A stretch of DNA of 64,000 nucleotides from Planctomycetota bacterium (GCA_016200135.1 JACQFI010000069.1:18603-82602); one strand, 5' to 3'. Shown: positions 27,151 through 37,530, numbered from the stretch's first letter. A program made the numbers and translations. Notes: generated from the letters alone by a model not told the origin.

Positions 27151-30100
27151 CTATTTTTGGGGTTCGTCCTTCTTTTCGTTCTTCTTTCCGTTGCCGAGAT
27201 CCTGCATGGAGGCAAAGCGCGCGTCTTCCGCGAGCCGGTCGCGACGCTCGCGCTCCTGCATGGCCTTGAGCGTCTCGTCGTCGCGCGTCTGCTTGATGAG
27301 TTCCACCAGGTCGTTGGCCTGCGCCGCGGTGAGCTTCCCTTCCATCAGTTTCCGGCTCGCGACGCGCAGCACCAGAGCCGCCACGCGCAGCCGGTCGTTC
27401 GCGTTGCGCAGGCCCACGATCGCGCCCTCCAGCGCGTCCTCGGCGAGGCGGTCGAGCCGGTCGCCATAGAGCGACGAGATCTTCTGGGCCAGTGTCAGGT
27501 TCGCATTCTTCACGTCGTCGCCGGCCTTGTGCACGTCGTCGATCAGGCCTTTCAGGATCGCCTTCAGCGGGTCGCCATCCTGCAGCCGCGACAGGAGCCC
27601 GCCGGACTCGTCCAGGGCCTCGTTGGCGAGCAGCAGCATCTGCTCCGAGTTCTTCACTTCGTCCAGCGAGCGGCGCAGGGACTCGTTATCGCCCTGGTTC
27701 TCGATGATCTGCGAGATGTTCTGCATCAGCTCGTTCAGCTTCTCGAACTTGATGTTGGAAATGCTCTTTTCAACGCTGGAGGACAGGTCGTCGCGCTTGA
27801 GGTTGTCGTCGAGCCCGAGCGAACCGAGGCTGCCCAGGTCGCCCGAGAGGTTCGTACCCAGGTTTCCCAGCCCGGCCAGATTGAACCCACCAAGCAGGTT
27901 CGGGTTCGGATTGTACGGCTGCAACTGGAAGACGATGGTGCCGCCGCCCGAAGGCAGCGGCGCGGCCGTCAGCGTGATCGTACCGTTGCCTTGCAGCAGC
28001 GGGCCCAGCACCGCGGGATCCAGCGGGTAGACCTGGCCCGTGACGAAGGCCTGCGGCGTGCCGAGCGACCCGAAGCTGACGATGGCCGCATTCACGGTAA
28101 TCGTTCCGTTGGGCGCGAGGATAGTCACCGTCTGCCCGGCCTTGATGCCCGTGGTTCCGCTCACGGAGCCGATGACGATACTGCCCGCCACGGTCACGGA
28201 GAGGGTCGAGTTCCTTCGCGTGCTGCTTCCGACATCCACCGCCAGCGTGCCGATGCTGTTCCCCGCCGCGTTCAGCGTGAAGGCTGCGTTCACCGTATTG
28301 GAGGTGTCCTTAAGCAGCAGGCTGCCGGTCGTCAGCACGCCGGCGCTCTGGTTAATGCCGCCCGCGGACACGTTAAAGGTAGTGATCGCCGCGCCCACGT
28401 TAACATTGTCGGCCAGGTTCAGCGTGCCGCCTACGGCCAGCGTGAGGTTATTGCCGGCAGTGGCGATGCCGTTGGTCGAGCCCGCCGAACTTACCGTCAA
28501 CCCCGTGGCATCGGTGAAATTGAGCGCGCCGTTCACGTTCGCCGCAAAGTTCGTCACGTCGTTCGCGCCGTTCAAGGTGAACGCTCCGGCGCCGGTGATT
28601 TCCAAGGCCGTGCCCGTCACCGCGCCGCCTGCTTGCGTGGCGCCGCCCGCGTTAGCGTGAACCGTGACCGTACCGCCGCCCGCCGTGACGTTGCCGCCAA
28701 GCGATAAGCCCGAAGCCGCGTTCAGCGCGACGTTTCCGCCCGAACTGACGATTCCGGTCCCGCCCACGGTGATCGTGCCGCTCGAGGTGAGCCCCACGGC
28801 TCCGCCCGTAGTCGCGATCCCGAAGCCGCTCACCGTGAGCGCGCCCGAGTTGATCGAGACCGCGCCATTGACGGTCGTGATGCCGGCGCCGTTGACCGTG
28901 AGGCCGTCGGTCTCGGTAATCGTAAGCGTGTTGCCCGCGCCGGTAACCGTCGCCTGCAGGGTGGAGACGGTCGTGCCCAAATTCACGTTTCCGGCAGAAG
29001 TCAGCGTCAAGCCGGTGGCGCTCAAACCGCTGCCGGAAATGCCCGCGCCGGTAAGCGCGACCGACCCGCCCGCGGCATTCAGCGTGTTCACCCCAATGGA
29101 ATTCGCGCCGTTGCTAATCACGACCGTGCCGCCCGCATCATTCAAACTGTTTACACTCAACGCGCCGCCTGAGTTTGCGATCGTGATCGAACCGCTTCCA
29201 GTGATGGTCCCGCCCAGGTTCGCGATCGCGGTGCTGGCGTTCACGCTCGTGGGCGTGCCGCTCAGCGTCAGCGTGCCCGCCGTGATAACTCCGGCGCCCG
29301 AAACCGTTCCGCCCGTGGAATCCAGCGTGATCGTGAACCCGGTTGCAGTCAGGCCGCCTCCCAGGGTCAATGCTCCGCCTGAAAGCGTTAGCTTCATGCC
29401 TGTCGAAGCGCTGACGCCGCCCGCCAGGATGTTCAGGCCGTTCAGCTCGGTCAGGTTGAGGAAGCCCGTTACGTTGGCCGCCAGATCGGTGATGCTTGTG
29501 GATAGCGTGGCATCGGCCGAACTGGTCAGGTTCAGCGAAGTGGCCTTTAGCATGCCACCCGAAGCCGTTCCTGCCGCAGTAATGGCGACGGCCTGGCCCG
29601 TCGCGTCGAAGTTATTCACATTCAGCAACACGCCGGTGGTCAGCACGACGGTTCCGGATGCGCTGCCCGAGAGACCCGTAATGCCGTTTAATCCATTATT
29701 GAGGGTCACCGCGCCGGTGTTCAATTGAAGCTCGCTGCAGGTGACGATCCCGGATTGCGTGAGCGCCCCACCCGTCTGAACGTTCAGGATGTTGCCGCTC
29801 GCCGAGATTCCACCCAAATCCAATCCATTGGTATCGCGCACCGCTACCGTCCCGCCCGTGGCCGTCACCTTAAACGTTCCGAAGTCGTTCCCGGAATTGC
29901 TGAGGGTAATCGCGCCCGCGCTGCTCACGGTGAACGTTCCCAACCCGTTATCGGTAATCGCCGTCCCCGCGCCTTGCGAGACGCCGCCAACGAGAGTGGT
30001 AACCGTAACGTCCTTGGTGCCTGCGTTGAAGTTATTGAACGAAAGCGCCTTGGAGTTGGTAATAAGGATCGTACCCACTCCAGCGCTTACGGTGCCGCCC

Positions 30101-33100
30101 AGATTATCGACGCTCAATTTCGTCACGTTGATCGCGTTGCCGCCGTTCAGGGTAAGCGTGCCGGCGCTTAGCGCATTGGTGCCGTCTGTCGAGAGGGAAC
30201 CGGCCACACTCCAGGTCAGATCTATCGTGCCCGTCGCGCTCAATCCGATCGTGGCGTCAAAGCTCAGGTTTCCGAATGCATCCAAGGTAATGCCGCCGGT
30301 CACGGCCGCTGGGGTATTGTGCACATTGATATCGCCGGCGGTAGTGGTCACGCTCAGCCCGCCTGGCGCGGTTATGCCGTCCAGACCGATGGTCTTATTG
30401 TTGGAAAGCGTGATGATCGAGCCGGACGAGAGATTGGCCGTGAAGGACGTGACGCTGGATTTAAGATTGAAGGTCCCAGTGCCATTCAGATCCAGCACGT
30501 TAGCGCTAAGCACTCCTGCCCCATCCGCGCCAGTGCCCGCCGTCACCGTGAGCGTCGAAGCCGCGCCGGCCGCAACGCTATTATTGAAGTGTACCGCGCC
30601 CGCGGCATTCACGCTGAAGGTCGTGCCCGCGCTGGCAGAAGTCGTAAAGGTGATGTCGCCGAGCGTCGTCTTCAGCGAGATGGAACCCGACGCGTTGAAC
30701 GAACTCGTTCCGATGGTCAGGGCTTTGTCGTTCGTGACGTCGATGTTGCCCGTCACCGTGCCGCCGTTGCTGTGCAATGTGGCTACGCTCGTGTTGAGCG
30801 TGTAGTCGGCGCTCCCGCGCAGGTCCAGCGTCGCGGCATTGATCGTCTGGCTCGAACCCGTGTCCTGAAGCACGGGTCCCGACGAATTGATGACCACGGT
30901 GCCCAAATCGCCGGTCGAGCCCAACGTTCCGGTCAGATGCAGCGAAGCAACGCCGCCGCCGGGCCCTGCGCCCGTGTTCAGCGTGAAGTCGGCGCCCAGG
31001 CCGGCGACGTTGTTAAGCGTCAGGATGCCCGTGCCGGTAACGGTCAACGCGGCGCTGCCGCTGATGGTCAGCGTTCCGCCGAACGAGAGGTCCTTATTCG
31101 CTCCGACAGACAAGGAACCGGCAAGGGTCGTGGCGACAAAGTTGCTGGAAATGAAACTTCCCAGCAGAGCCACCGGCCCGTTTATCTTCAGGTTGTTGCT
31201 CCCGCTTCCCGTTACGGTTAGGTCGCCCGATCCTGCGGTTCCCGTCGTGTCGATTCCGTTCAGGTTCAGCGTCGCCGCGATGGAAGTGAGGCTGATTGAA
31301 CCGATGGTATTGCTTAGGGTGCTCAGATTGGCCACGTCGTTGTTCGAATTCGTCAACGTGAACGTGCCCGTGCCGTCGAGCACCAGGTTCGTCGCGACGA
31401 TCTTCTGGGTCTGATCCGCGCCCGTGCCGGTGATGGTCACCTTGGCTGCACCGGTCGTGGCGGTCAGGATGCCGTTTACGTGCACCAGGCCCGCCGCGGT
31501 AAGCGAGATCTGGTTGGCCGAGATGTTGGAACCTACCGTCAGCGCGCCGCCCAAATTCGAGAAACCGATAATGTCCGCATTGATGCCACTGGCCGTAACC
31601 GTGATGCCGCCGGCCTGGTTCGTGGTGAGCGAGACCTGCGCCAGCTTGTTCGGCGTCCCCAGCGTGCCGAAGGAGAAGCCGCCGCCGGTAAGGGTAAGCG
31701 TATGCGCGCCCGACACCGCGTCGTCCACGTCGGCTAAGGTGATCGTACCACCCGTCGCGCCGGCGTTAAGCGTCAGGTCGCCGTGCAGGACGATATTGGA
31801 CTTGAACGTGATGGCCCCGCCCGCGGAGCTCGTATCCACCGTTCGCAGCGCGCCCACGAGCACGTCCACCCCGCCCGCGCTTCCGCCCGAATTGCCGACG
31901 TTCGATTCGCGGAACGAACTCGCCGTGATATTGCCGCCTATCTTCAGCGCGCCGTCGTGTTCGATGACGAGGATTCCGCAGACGATGTTGCCCGTCTGGA
32001 CGGCCGCGGTTGTAATATAGGTGATCGCCCCGCTGACGTTCGTTCCGGTGGTCTGCAGCGTGCCTACGCTGTTTCCGGACTTGTCCAAATTATAGGAAAT
32101 CCCTTCGAGACGGAGCGTCCCCGCCGTGATGGTCGTGCTGCCACTCTGCGTGACCGCACCGCCGAAACTTAACGTTACGATGCCCGTGGCATTGATCGTC
32201 GGCAGCGCGACGGCCGCGGCGTTGGACGTCGTGAGCGAGACATTGGTCAGGGCCGTGCCGCCGCCCAAGGTATTGTTCAGCGTCAACGCGCCCGCGCCCG
32301 CGTTTACGGTCAGCGACTCGCCGGAAGTCGCGTCGACTTTAGCCAGCGTGATCGGGTTGCCGCCGCTGCCAAGCGTGATCGTGGCGCCGGCGTTGTTCAG
32401 AATCACGTCGTCCGTGAAGACGATCCCCGCCGCGCCGGTCGTCGTCACGTTGCCGGAAAGCACCGTCTTCCCACCGCCGTCGGTCTGCAGGCTAACCAGG
32501 CTCACGGTGCTCTGGAACGTGGTATCCCCACCGGCGGTCACCGTCAGCGCGCCCGCGCCCGTCGCCGTCACTGCCTTCGCGAAGGTCACCACGCCGCTCG
32601 AGTTCGCGGTCAGTGTCAGCGCCGCCGTCACCGTCACCGCGTCGTCGAAGACGATGCCGCTCAAGCCGGAGGTCGTGATATTGCCGCCGATCTTCGTCGT
32701 GCCTGCGCTGTCGGTGAGCAAAAACTTCAACGGGTTGCTGTTGCCGCCGATGGCCGCCTGGAAATCCGTGACCCCGCTCCCATTAACCGTCAGCGAGAAC
32801 GCCGTGCCCGGCGACTCCACGGTGCCCTTAAAGGTGATGGCCGTTCCGGTGAGAATCGCGTCGGCGCTCAGCACCACGTTGTTGTTATAAGTCTGCGCGC
32901 CGGTGGTCTTCACTACCCCGCCGTTGATGTCGATGGTCCCGCCGGTCACGTCGAGCGAGGTCAGGCTGACGGTGCCGACGGCCTGCTGGAACGTCACCGT
33001 CGAAAGCCCCGCGTTCACCGTCAGGGCCTGCGCGTTGTCGATCTTGCCTTTGAACGTAATGGCGTCGGTCGCCGCGCCAGCCGACTGGACCTTGATCGCG

Positions 33101-36100
33101 CCCGTCGCCAGCAACACGTCGCTGTTGAAGACGATCGTCCCGTTCCCGGTCGATGTGAGATCCTTGTTCAGCGTCGTCGTGCCCGTGTAATCCTGGCCGC
33201 CCGAGGTCGTCACCTTTTGAACGCTTACCGTCGTGCCCGATGCCGAGAGGCTCGCCAGTCCTGTCGCGTCGCCGCCGATGGAGATCGCCCCGTTCGCCCC
33301 AGCGTTCAGCGTCAGCCCAAAGCCGGCGCCCGCGATCGTGCTGCTGAAGATAATATCGTCCCCGGCGCCGCCTCCGGACTTGAGCGTCACCGCCGCGCCC
33401 AGCGTCGCCGTGCCCGTGATGCCGATCGCATCGCCCGTAGAGGTAAGGTTGTTCTTGAGCGTCGTCGCGCCGGTGTAGCTCTGCGCGCCCGTCGTATCCA
33501 CCGTGCTGTTGAGGACGATCGTCCCGCCGGTGGCATCGATCAGCACGGCGAGCAGTTCGGTGCCGCTCGCCCCGATCTGCCCGACGCTGACATCGCCGCC
33601 CTTGGCCGTGATATTGAGCGTCTTGCCCGCGCCCGTCACCGTGCCCAGCGTCACGTCGTTCGCTGCGTTCGACGTTGCGCTCAAGGTGATCGTCCCGCCG
33701 CTGCCCGCCAGCGTAACCGCGCCAGCGGCCGTTACGCCAAATCCGGCGTTCTTGACCGTCAGCGTATTCTTGAGCGTCGTCGTCGTTGCGGTGTAGCTCT
33801 GCGCGTTCAGTGTGTCCACCGTGCCGTTCAGCGTGATCGAGCCGCCGGTCGCATCTATGGTCACGGCGGCCAGTTCGGTTCCGCTCGCGCCAAGCTGCCC
33901 TACGCTCACATCTCCGCCTGTGGCCGTGATATTGAGGGTCGTGCCCGAGCCGGTCACCGCGCCCATGGAGACATCGTTGGCCGCATTGGACGAGCTGCTA
34001 AGGGTGATCGTCCCGCCGCTGCCGGAGAGCACCACCGCGTTGGAAATGGTCACGCCGAATCCGCTATTCACGACTGTCAGCGTATTCTTAAGCGTCGTGG
34101 TCGCGGCGGTGTAGCTCTGCGCGTTCAGGGTATCCACCGTGCCGTTCAGCGTGATCGTGCCGGTGCCGGCGTCGATCGTCACCGCGGCCAGTTCCGTGCC
34201 GGACGCGCCGATCTGGCCCACGCTCACGTCGCCGCCCTTAGCCGTAATACTGAGCGTCTTGCCCGCACCCGTGACTGCGCCAAGCGAAACGTCGTTCCCT
34301 GCATTCGAGGTGCTGCTGAGCGTAATCGTTCCAGCGCTGCCGGCCAGCGTGACGGCCCCCGACACCGTTACGCCGAAGCCCGGGTTTACGACTGTCAGCG
34401 TATTGTTGAGCGTGGTCGTGGCCGCCGTGTAGCTCTGGCTGCCCGTCGTATCCACCGTGCCCGTGAGCGCGATCGAGCCCGTGCCCGCGTCGATGGTTAC
34501 AGCGGCCAATTCGGTGCCTGACGCGCCGACCTGCCCCACGCTTACGTCGCCGCCCGCCGCCGTAATGCTGAGGGTCTTGCCCGTGCCCGTCACGGTGCCC
34601 AGCGTCACGTCGTTGGCCGCGTTCGACGTCGCGCTTAGGGTGATTGTCCCGCCGGTTCCAGCGAGCGTCGTCGCGCCCGTCACTGTGACGCCGAACCCGG
34701 CGTTGTTCACCGTCAGGGTGCCGTTCAAGGTCGTCGCGCCCGTGTACGCCTGGGCTTTATTGGTCGTCGTGGCTTGCAGCGAGATCGTGCTGCCCTTGAT
34801 GGTGAGGCTATCGAGCGACGAGACCGTGCCCATCGTCACGCCGGCGGGTGTGGCGCCCGTGGTATCGATGTTCAGACTGCCCGTCCCGCTGATCGTCGCA
34901 CCGCTGAACGTTACGCTTCCCGCCGTGCCCGAACCGTTCTCTGTGTCGATGGTGACCGCGCCGCCAATCGTAACGGAGGCCACCTTCGCGCTCGAGAAAT
35001 CGAGCGCCGCGCCCGCGCCGTCGGTAAAGATGCCGCCGTTCAGCGTGAGCGTGTTGGCCTGGACCGAAACGCCGCCGAGGGCCCCCACGCCCGCGGAGCC
35101 CATGGAGCCAAGCGTCACGTCGCCGCCCGCGGCGGTAATAGACAGCGTTTTGCCCGCGCCCGTCACGGTCCCGAGCGTCACATCGTTCGCCGCGTTGGAC
35201 GTGGCGCTGAGCGTGATCGTCCCGCCGCTGCCCGCGAGCGTCGTCGTGCCCGTCACCGAGACGCCAAAGCCGGCGTTGTTAACCGTGAGGGTATCGTTCA
35301 AAGTGGTCGCGCCGATGTACGCCTGCGATCCGTTGGTTGCCACTTTCTTGAGACTGATCGTCGTCCCCGTTGCCGAAAGGCTGGCCAAGCCGGTTGCGTC
35401 TCCGCCGATCGAAACCGCACCACCTGCACCCGCATCCAGAATAAGGCCATTCGACGCGCCCGTGATCGTGCTGCTGAAAGTGATATCGTCGCCCGCGCCT
35501 GCGCCTGTCGTAAGGGTAACACCTGTTCCTAGAGTTACCGCACCGGTGTAGGTCTGAGCATTAGCAGTCGTCACCGAAGCGCCATTCAAATTAATGGCTG
35601 AACCGGTCACGCTGAGGGAATCCAGGCTGACGGTTCCGATAACGCCGCCAAGGGTAACTGTCCCCGACGTATTGATAGTCAAACCTTGCGCACCCGCAGC
35701 GTTCGCATCAATCTTTCCTGAGATCGAAACGCTGCCATTACCCGCGCCAAAACTGATGGTGTTCTTGAGAACCACGTTTCCTGTAATGGCTATGGACGCA
35801 TTGCCGGTAGTAAGGCCTGCTCCCAGGTCTATGGTGCCTGAGCTTCCGTTGGTCTTTAGGGTGATAGCGCCGCCCGTCTGGCCTCCGCCCGTAGTATCGA
35901 GAATCGCGCCGGTTGCGAGGATGATCTTGCCGTTTAGACCCGACTGGCCGCCAGGATCGTTGGCGGAGATCAGGAGCGTTCCGCCCTTTGTAGTAATCGA
36001 CTGATTGATCGTGATATCGCCGCCCGCCTGCATCGTAATCCCGGCATTATTGTTCGTCATGGATATGGCTGTGTTGACCGTGATCGTTTTGTCGGCCTGA

Positions 36101-37452
36101 AGTACAACGGTTGTTCCAGCGCCTGCGGCATTGATCGTCGAAGCATTGATATTGACCGTACCGCCGCCTCCAAAACTCTGCGGAATGGTCCCAGCGCCCG
36201 AACTATCGACTACGATATCATTGGGATCCAACAGCCAGACGCCCGCATTTCCTTTGGCGCTGGACGCATCGGCAATTCCAGAATTGACCCACAAGTTCTG
36301 CTTGCCGGAGGTCTCGACAAATCCGCCATCGCCACCGTTTGCTCCGCCTCGCGCGAAGACCTTCCCATTAAAATACGTGGAATCGTCCGCCCACACGATC
36401 ACCGTTCCGCCGTTCCCCACCTCCAGCGCGTCGGCGAAGATCTGCACGCCTTCGCCCACGTGCGTCAGGCGCGCGTTCGGGAGCGGGCCCTGGCCCTGTT
36501 TGTTTCCGCCGATGTTGATCTGCCCGCCGCCCAGGTCGCCGGAGGCGTCCAGGATCGCGTTGCCGTCCAGATCCACGACTTCCGCGAGCACTTCAATCTC
36601 GCCGCCGGTCGTCTTGCCGTCGGGGCCGACGCGCTTCGCGGTGAGGTTGCCTGTATTCGTGATGCTGCCGCCGTCGGCACGCAAGAGCACGCGTCCGCCG
36701 TCGTTCACCACGGAGGTCGCGTTCACCGTGCCTGAATTGTTGATTGCGAGCGCGTAGAGATTGCCCTGGGCGGTCAGTTCGGCGCGGGCGGCCTCGATCG
36801 TGCCGCTATTCTTGATCCCCGTGCCGTCCAGGAAGCCTTCAGTCGGCTGGATAAAGACCTGGTTGTTGCCGGTCAGGAGCACGTCCTTCGCCGCCACCAG
36901 GCCCACCGTGCCGTTCACGGCTTTAATCGAGCCCTGGTTTTCCAGTCTCGCGGCGATCAGGAAGACGTTCCCGTCGCTCGCCTCGATGCGTCCCAGGTTG
37001 ACGATGGCTTCCGTTGAACTGCCCGTGAAGCGCAAGTCTCCGCCCGAGAGGAACTGCGCGTCGTTCACGTCCAGCGTCGAGCCCACGAAGCCGGCCGTAT
37101 TGATGACGCCGTTCGCGCCCACCACGATCCCGTGCGGATTGATCAGGTACACGCGCCCGTTCGAGAGCAGGCTTCCGTCGATGCGGCTCGGCAGATTGCC
37201 CAGCACGCGGTTCAGCACCGCGGAACTGGACCCCGGTTGTATGAATTTGGTTGTCGTCCCCGACGGCACGCCGAAACTGTTCCAATTGATGATGGTGCGA
37301 TTGCTGCCGGTGGTTACGGTCAGGTTGCCGCCGCTTCCCTGGAAGGAGGCCGTACCTGAAACCACTTGCGGTCCGGAAGACTCCGCGGCCAAAGCATGTA
37401 CGCCAAGAACTGCACAGAAAACGGCACCGGTTGCAATTAGCCGTTTTAGCAT
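27151..37452 (-). CDS. Giant filamentous-haemagglutinin-type exoprotein (TpsA), 3433 aa
   Basis: A secreted beta-helix adhesin or matrix protein, the cargo of the TpsB transporter in the same operon. A signal peptide covers residues 1-23 (ends ALAAE). The TPS secretion domain (~24-270) has TIINWNSFGVPSG, SAVLNRV, LINPHGIVVGANG and AGFVGSTLDV. About 2,900 residues of Gly/Thr/Ser/Asn-rich beta-helix repeats follow, including a block of near-identical 106-residue units. The last ~230 residues are different: charged and helical (NLKRDDLSSSVEKSISN... to EKKDEPQK). No toxin, HINT or Cdi-type C-terminal module is recognisable, and Cys is nearly absent. A sigma-70-like promoter lies upstream. It could be an adhesin or a sheath/biofilm component; the sequence does not decide. 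Confidence 0.92.
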   Translation of the reverse strand: MLKRLIATGAVFCAVLGVHALAAESSGPQVVSGTASFQGSGGNLTVTTGSNRTIINWNSFGVPSGTTTKFIQPGSSSAVLNRVLGNLPSRIDGSLLSNGRVYLINPHGIVVGANGVINTAGFVGSTLDVNDAQFLSGGDLRFTGSSTEAIVNLGRIEASDGNVFLIAARLENQGSIKAVNGTVGLVAAKDVLLTGNNQVFIQPTEGFLDGTGIKNSGTIEAARAELTAQGNLYALAINNSGTVNATSVVNDGGRVLLRADGGSITNTGNLTAKRVGPDGKTTGGEIEVLAEVVDLDGNAILDASGDLGGGQINIGGNKQGQGPLPNARLTHVGEGVQIFADALEVGNGGTVIVWADDSTYFNGKVFARGGANGGDGGFVETSGKQNLWVNSGIADASSAKGNAGVWLLDPNDIVVDSSGAGTIPQSFGGGGTVNINASTINAAGAGTTVVLQADKTITVNTAISMTNNNAGITMQAGGDITINQSITTKGGTLLISANDPGGQSGLNGKIILATGAILDTTGGGQTGGAITLKTNGSSGTIDLGAGLTTGNASIAITGNVVLKNTISFGAGNGSVSISGKIDANAAGAQGLTINTSGTVTLGGVIGTVSLDSLSVTGSAINLNGASVTTANAQTYTGAVTLGTGVTLTTGAGAGDDITFSSTITGASNGLILDAGAGGAVSIGGDATGLASLSATGTTISLKKVATNGSQAYIGATTLNDTLTVNNAGFGVSVTGTTTLAGSGGTITLSATSNAANDVTLGTVTGAGKTLSITAAGGDVTLGSMGSAGVGALGGVSVQANTLTLNGGIFTDGAGAALDFSSAKVASVTIGGAVTIDTENGSGTAGSVTFSGATISGTGSLNIDTTGATPAGVTMGTVSSLDSLTIKGSTISLQATTTNKAQAYTGATTLNGTLTVNNAGFGVTVTGATTLAGTGGTITLSATSNAANDVTLGTVTGTGKTLSITAAGGDVSVGQVGASGTELAAVTIDAGTGSIALTGTVDTTGSQSYTAATTTLNNTLTVVNPGFGVTVSGAVTLAGSAGTITLSSTSNAGNDVSLGAVTGAGKTLSITAKGGDVSVGQIGASGTELAAVTIDAGTGTITLNGTVDTLNAQSYTAATTTLKNTLTVVNSGFGVTISNAVVLSGSGGTITLSSSSNAANDVSMGAVTGSGTTLNITATGGDVSVGQLGASGTELAAVTIDATGGSITLNGTVDTLNAQSYTATTTTLKNTLTVKNAGFGVTAAGAVTLAGSGGTITLSATSNAANDVTLGTVTGAGKTLNITAKGGDVSVGQIGASGTELLAVLIDATGGTIVLNSTVDTTGAQSYTGATTLKNNLTSTGDAIGITGTATLGAAVTLKSGGGAGDDIIFSSTIAGAGFGLTLNAGANGAISIGGDATGLASLSASGTTVSVQKVTTSGGQDYTGTTTLNKDLTSTGNGTIVFNSDVLLATGAIKVQSAGAATDAITFKGKIDNAQALTVNAGLSTVTFQQAVGTVSLTSLDVTGGTIDINGGVVKTTGAQTYNNNVVLSADAILTGTAITFKGTVESPGTAFSLTVNGSGVTDFQAAIGGNSNPLKFLLTDSAGTTKIGGNITTSGLSGIVFDDAVTVTAALTLTANSSGVVTFAKAVTATGAGALTVTAGGDTTFQSTVSLVSLQTDGGGKTVLSGNVTTTGAAGIVFTDDVILNNAGATITLGSGGNPITLAKVDATSGESLTVNAGAGALTLNNTLGGGTALTNVSLTTSNAAAVALPTINATGIVTLSFGGAVTQSGSTTITAGTLRLEGISYNLDKSGNSVGTLQTTGTNVSGAITYITTAAVQTGNIVCGILVIEHDGALKIGGNITASSFRESNVGNSGGSAGGVDVLVGALRTVDTSSAGGAITFKSNIVLHGDLTLNAGATGGTITLADVDDAVSGAHTLTLTGGGFSFGTLGTPNKLAQVSLTTNQAGGITVTASGINADIIGFSNLGGALTVGSNISANQISLTAAGLVHVNGILTATTGAAKVTITGTGADQTQKIVATNLVLDGTGTFTLTNSNNDVANLSTLSNTIGSISLTSIAATLNLNGIDTTGTAGSGDLTVTGSGSNNLKINGPVALLGSFISSNFVATTLAGSLSVGANKDLSFGGTLTISGSAALTVTGTGILTLNNVAGLGADFTLNTGAGPGGGVASLHLTGTLGSTGDLGTVVINSSGPVLQDTGSSQTINAATLDLRGSADYTLNTSVATLHSNGGTVTGNIDVTNDKALTIGTSSFNASGSISLKTTLGDITFTTSASAGTTFSVNAAGAVHFNNSVAAGAASTLTVTAGTGADGAGVLSANVLDLNGTGTFNLKSSVTSFTANLSSGSIITLSNNKTIGLDGITAPGGLSVTTTAGDINVHNTPAAVTGGITLDAFGNLSFDATIGLSATGTIDLTWSVAGSLSTDGTNALSAGTLTLNGGNAINVTKLSVDNLGGTVSAGVGTILITNSKALSFNNFNAGTKDVTVTTLVGGVSQGAGTAITDNGLGTFTVSSAGAITLSNSGNDFGTFKVTATGGTVAVRDTNGLDLGGISASGNILNVQTGGALTQSGIVTCSELQLNTGAVTLNNGLNGITGLSGSASGTVVLTTGVLLNVNNFDATGQAVAITAAGTASGGMLKATSLNLTSSADATLSTSITDLAANVTGFLNLTELNGLNILAGGVSASTGMKLTLSGGALTLGGGLTATGFTITLDSTGGTVSGAGVITAGTLTLSGTPTSVNASTAIANLGGTITGSGSITIANSGGALSVNSLNDAGGTVVISNGANSIGVNTLNAAGGSVALTGAGISGSGLSATGLTLTSAGNVNLGTTVSTLQATVTGAGNTLTITETDGLTVNGAGITTVNGAVSINSGALTVSGFGIATTGGAVGLTSSGTITVGGTGIVSSGGNVALNAASGLSLGGNVTAGGGTVTVHANAGGATQAGGAVTGTALEITGAGAFTLNGANDVTNFAANVNGALNFTDATGLTVSSAGSTNGIATAGNNLTLAVGGTLNLADNVNVGAAITTFNVSAGGINQSAGVLTTGSLLLKDTSNTVNAAFTLNAAGNSIGTLAVDVGSSTRRNSTLSVTVAGSIVIGSVSGTTGIKAGQTVTILAPNGTITVNAAIVSFGSLGTPQAFVTGQVYPLDPAVLGPLLQGNGTITLTAAPLPSGGGTIVFQLQPYNPNPNLLGGFNLAGLGNLGTNLSGDLGSLGSLGLDDNLKRDDLSSSVEKSISNIKFEKLNELMQNISQIIENQGDNESLRRSLDEVKNSEQMLLLANEALDESGGLLSRLQDGDPLKAILKGLIDDVHKAGDDVKNANLTLAQKISSLYGDRLDRLAEDALEGAIVGLRNANDRLRVAALVLRVASRKLMEGKLTAAQANDLVELIKQTRDDETLKAMQERERRDRLAEDARFASMQDLGNGKKNEKKDEPQK
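33473..34745 (-). repeat. 318-bp (106-aa) internal tandem repeats of tpsA
   Basis: The same phase point (GTGTAGCTCTG) recurs at 33473, 33791, 34109 and 34427, exactly 318 bp apart, and a diverged copy comes 315 bp later. Each unit encodes a 106-residue beta-helix block (NTLTVVN.GFGVT ... GGDVSVGQIGASGTEL ... GTVDT). The high similarity suggests recent duplication or gene conversion. Confidence 0.88.
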
Positions 37453-37502
37453 GTGGAAGTCCTGTTTCTGGGGCCTGTTCTGGATGCTGAAATCCGGGTT
37501 GC

Positions 37503-37530
37503 TTTATAGTGCAAGTCATTGAAAAATCAA
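37503..37530 (-). promoter_or_regulatory. Promoter of the tpsA-kinase-tpsB operon
   Basis: Minus-strand TTGATT (37525-37530) and TATAAA (37503-37508), 16 nt apart, in an AT-rich gap. The predicted leader before the tpsA ATG is about 45 nt with AGGA as ribosome site. Confidence 0.55.

Noticed and set aside
33473..34745. Regularly spaced repeats considered as a CRISPR array
   Set aside because: Units are 318 bp, in frame, without short direct repeats and spacers; they encode beta-helix blocks.
27860..36760. Series of long plus-strand frames rich in Val/Pro/Ala opposite tpsA
   Set aside because: They are antisense shadows of the Gly/Thr/Asn-rich repeat codons. None has a domain or ribosome site, and the minus-strand protein is clearly real.
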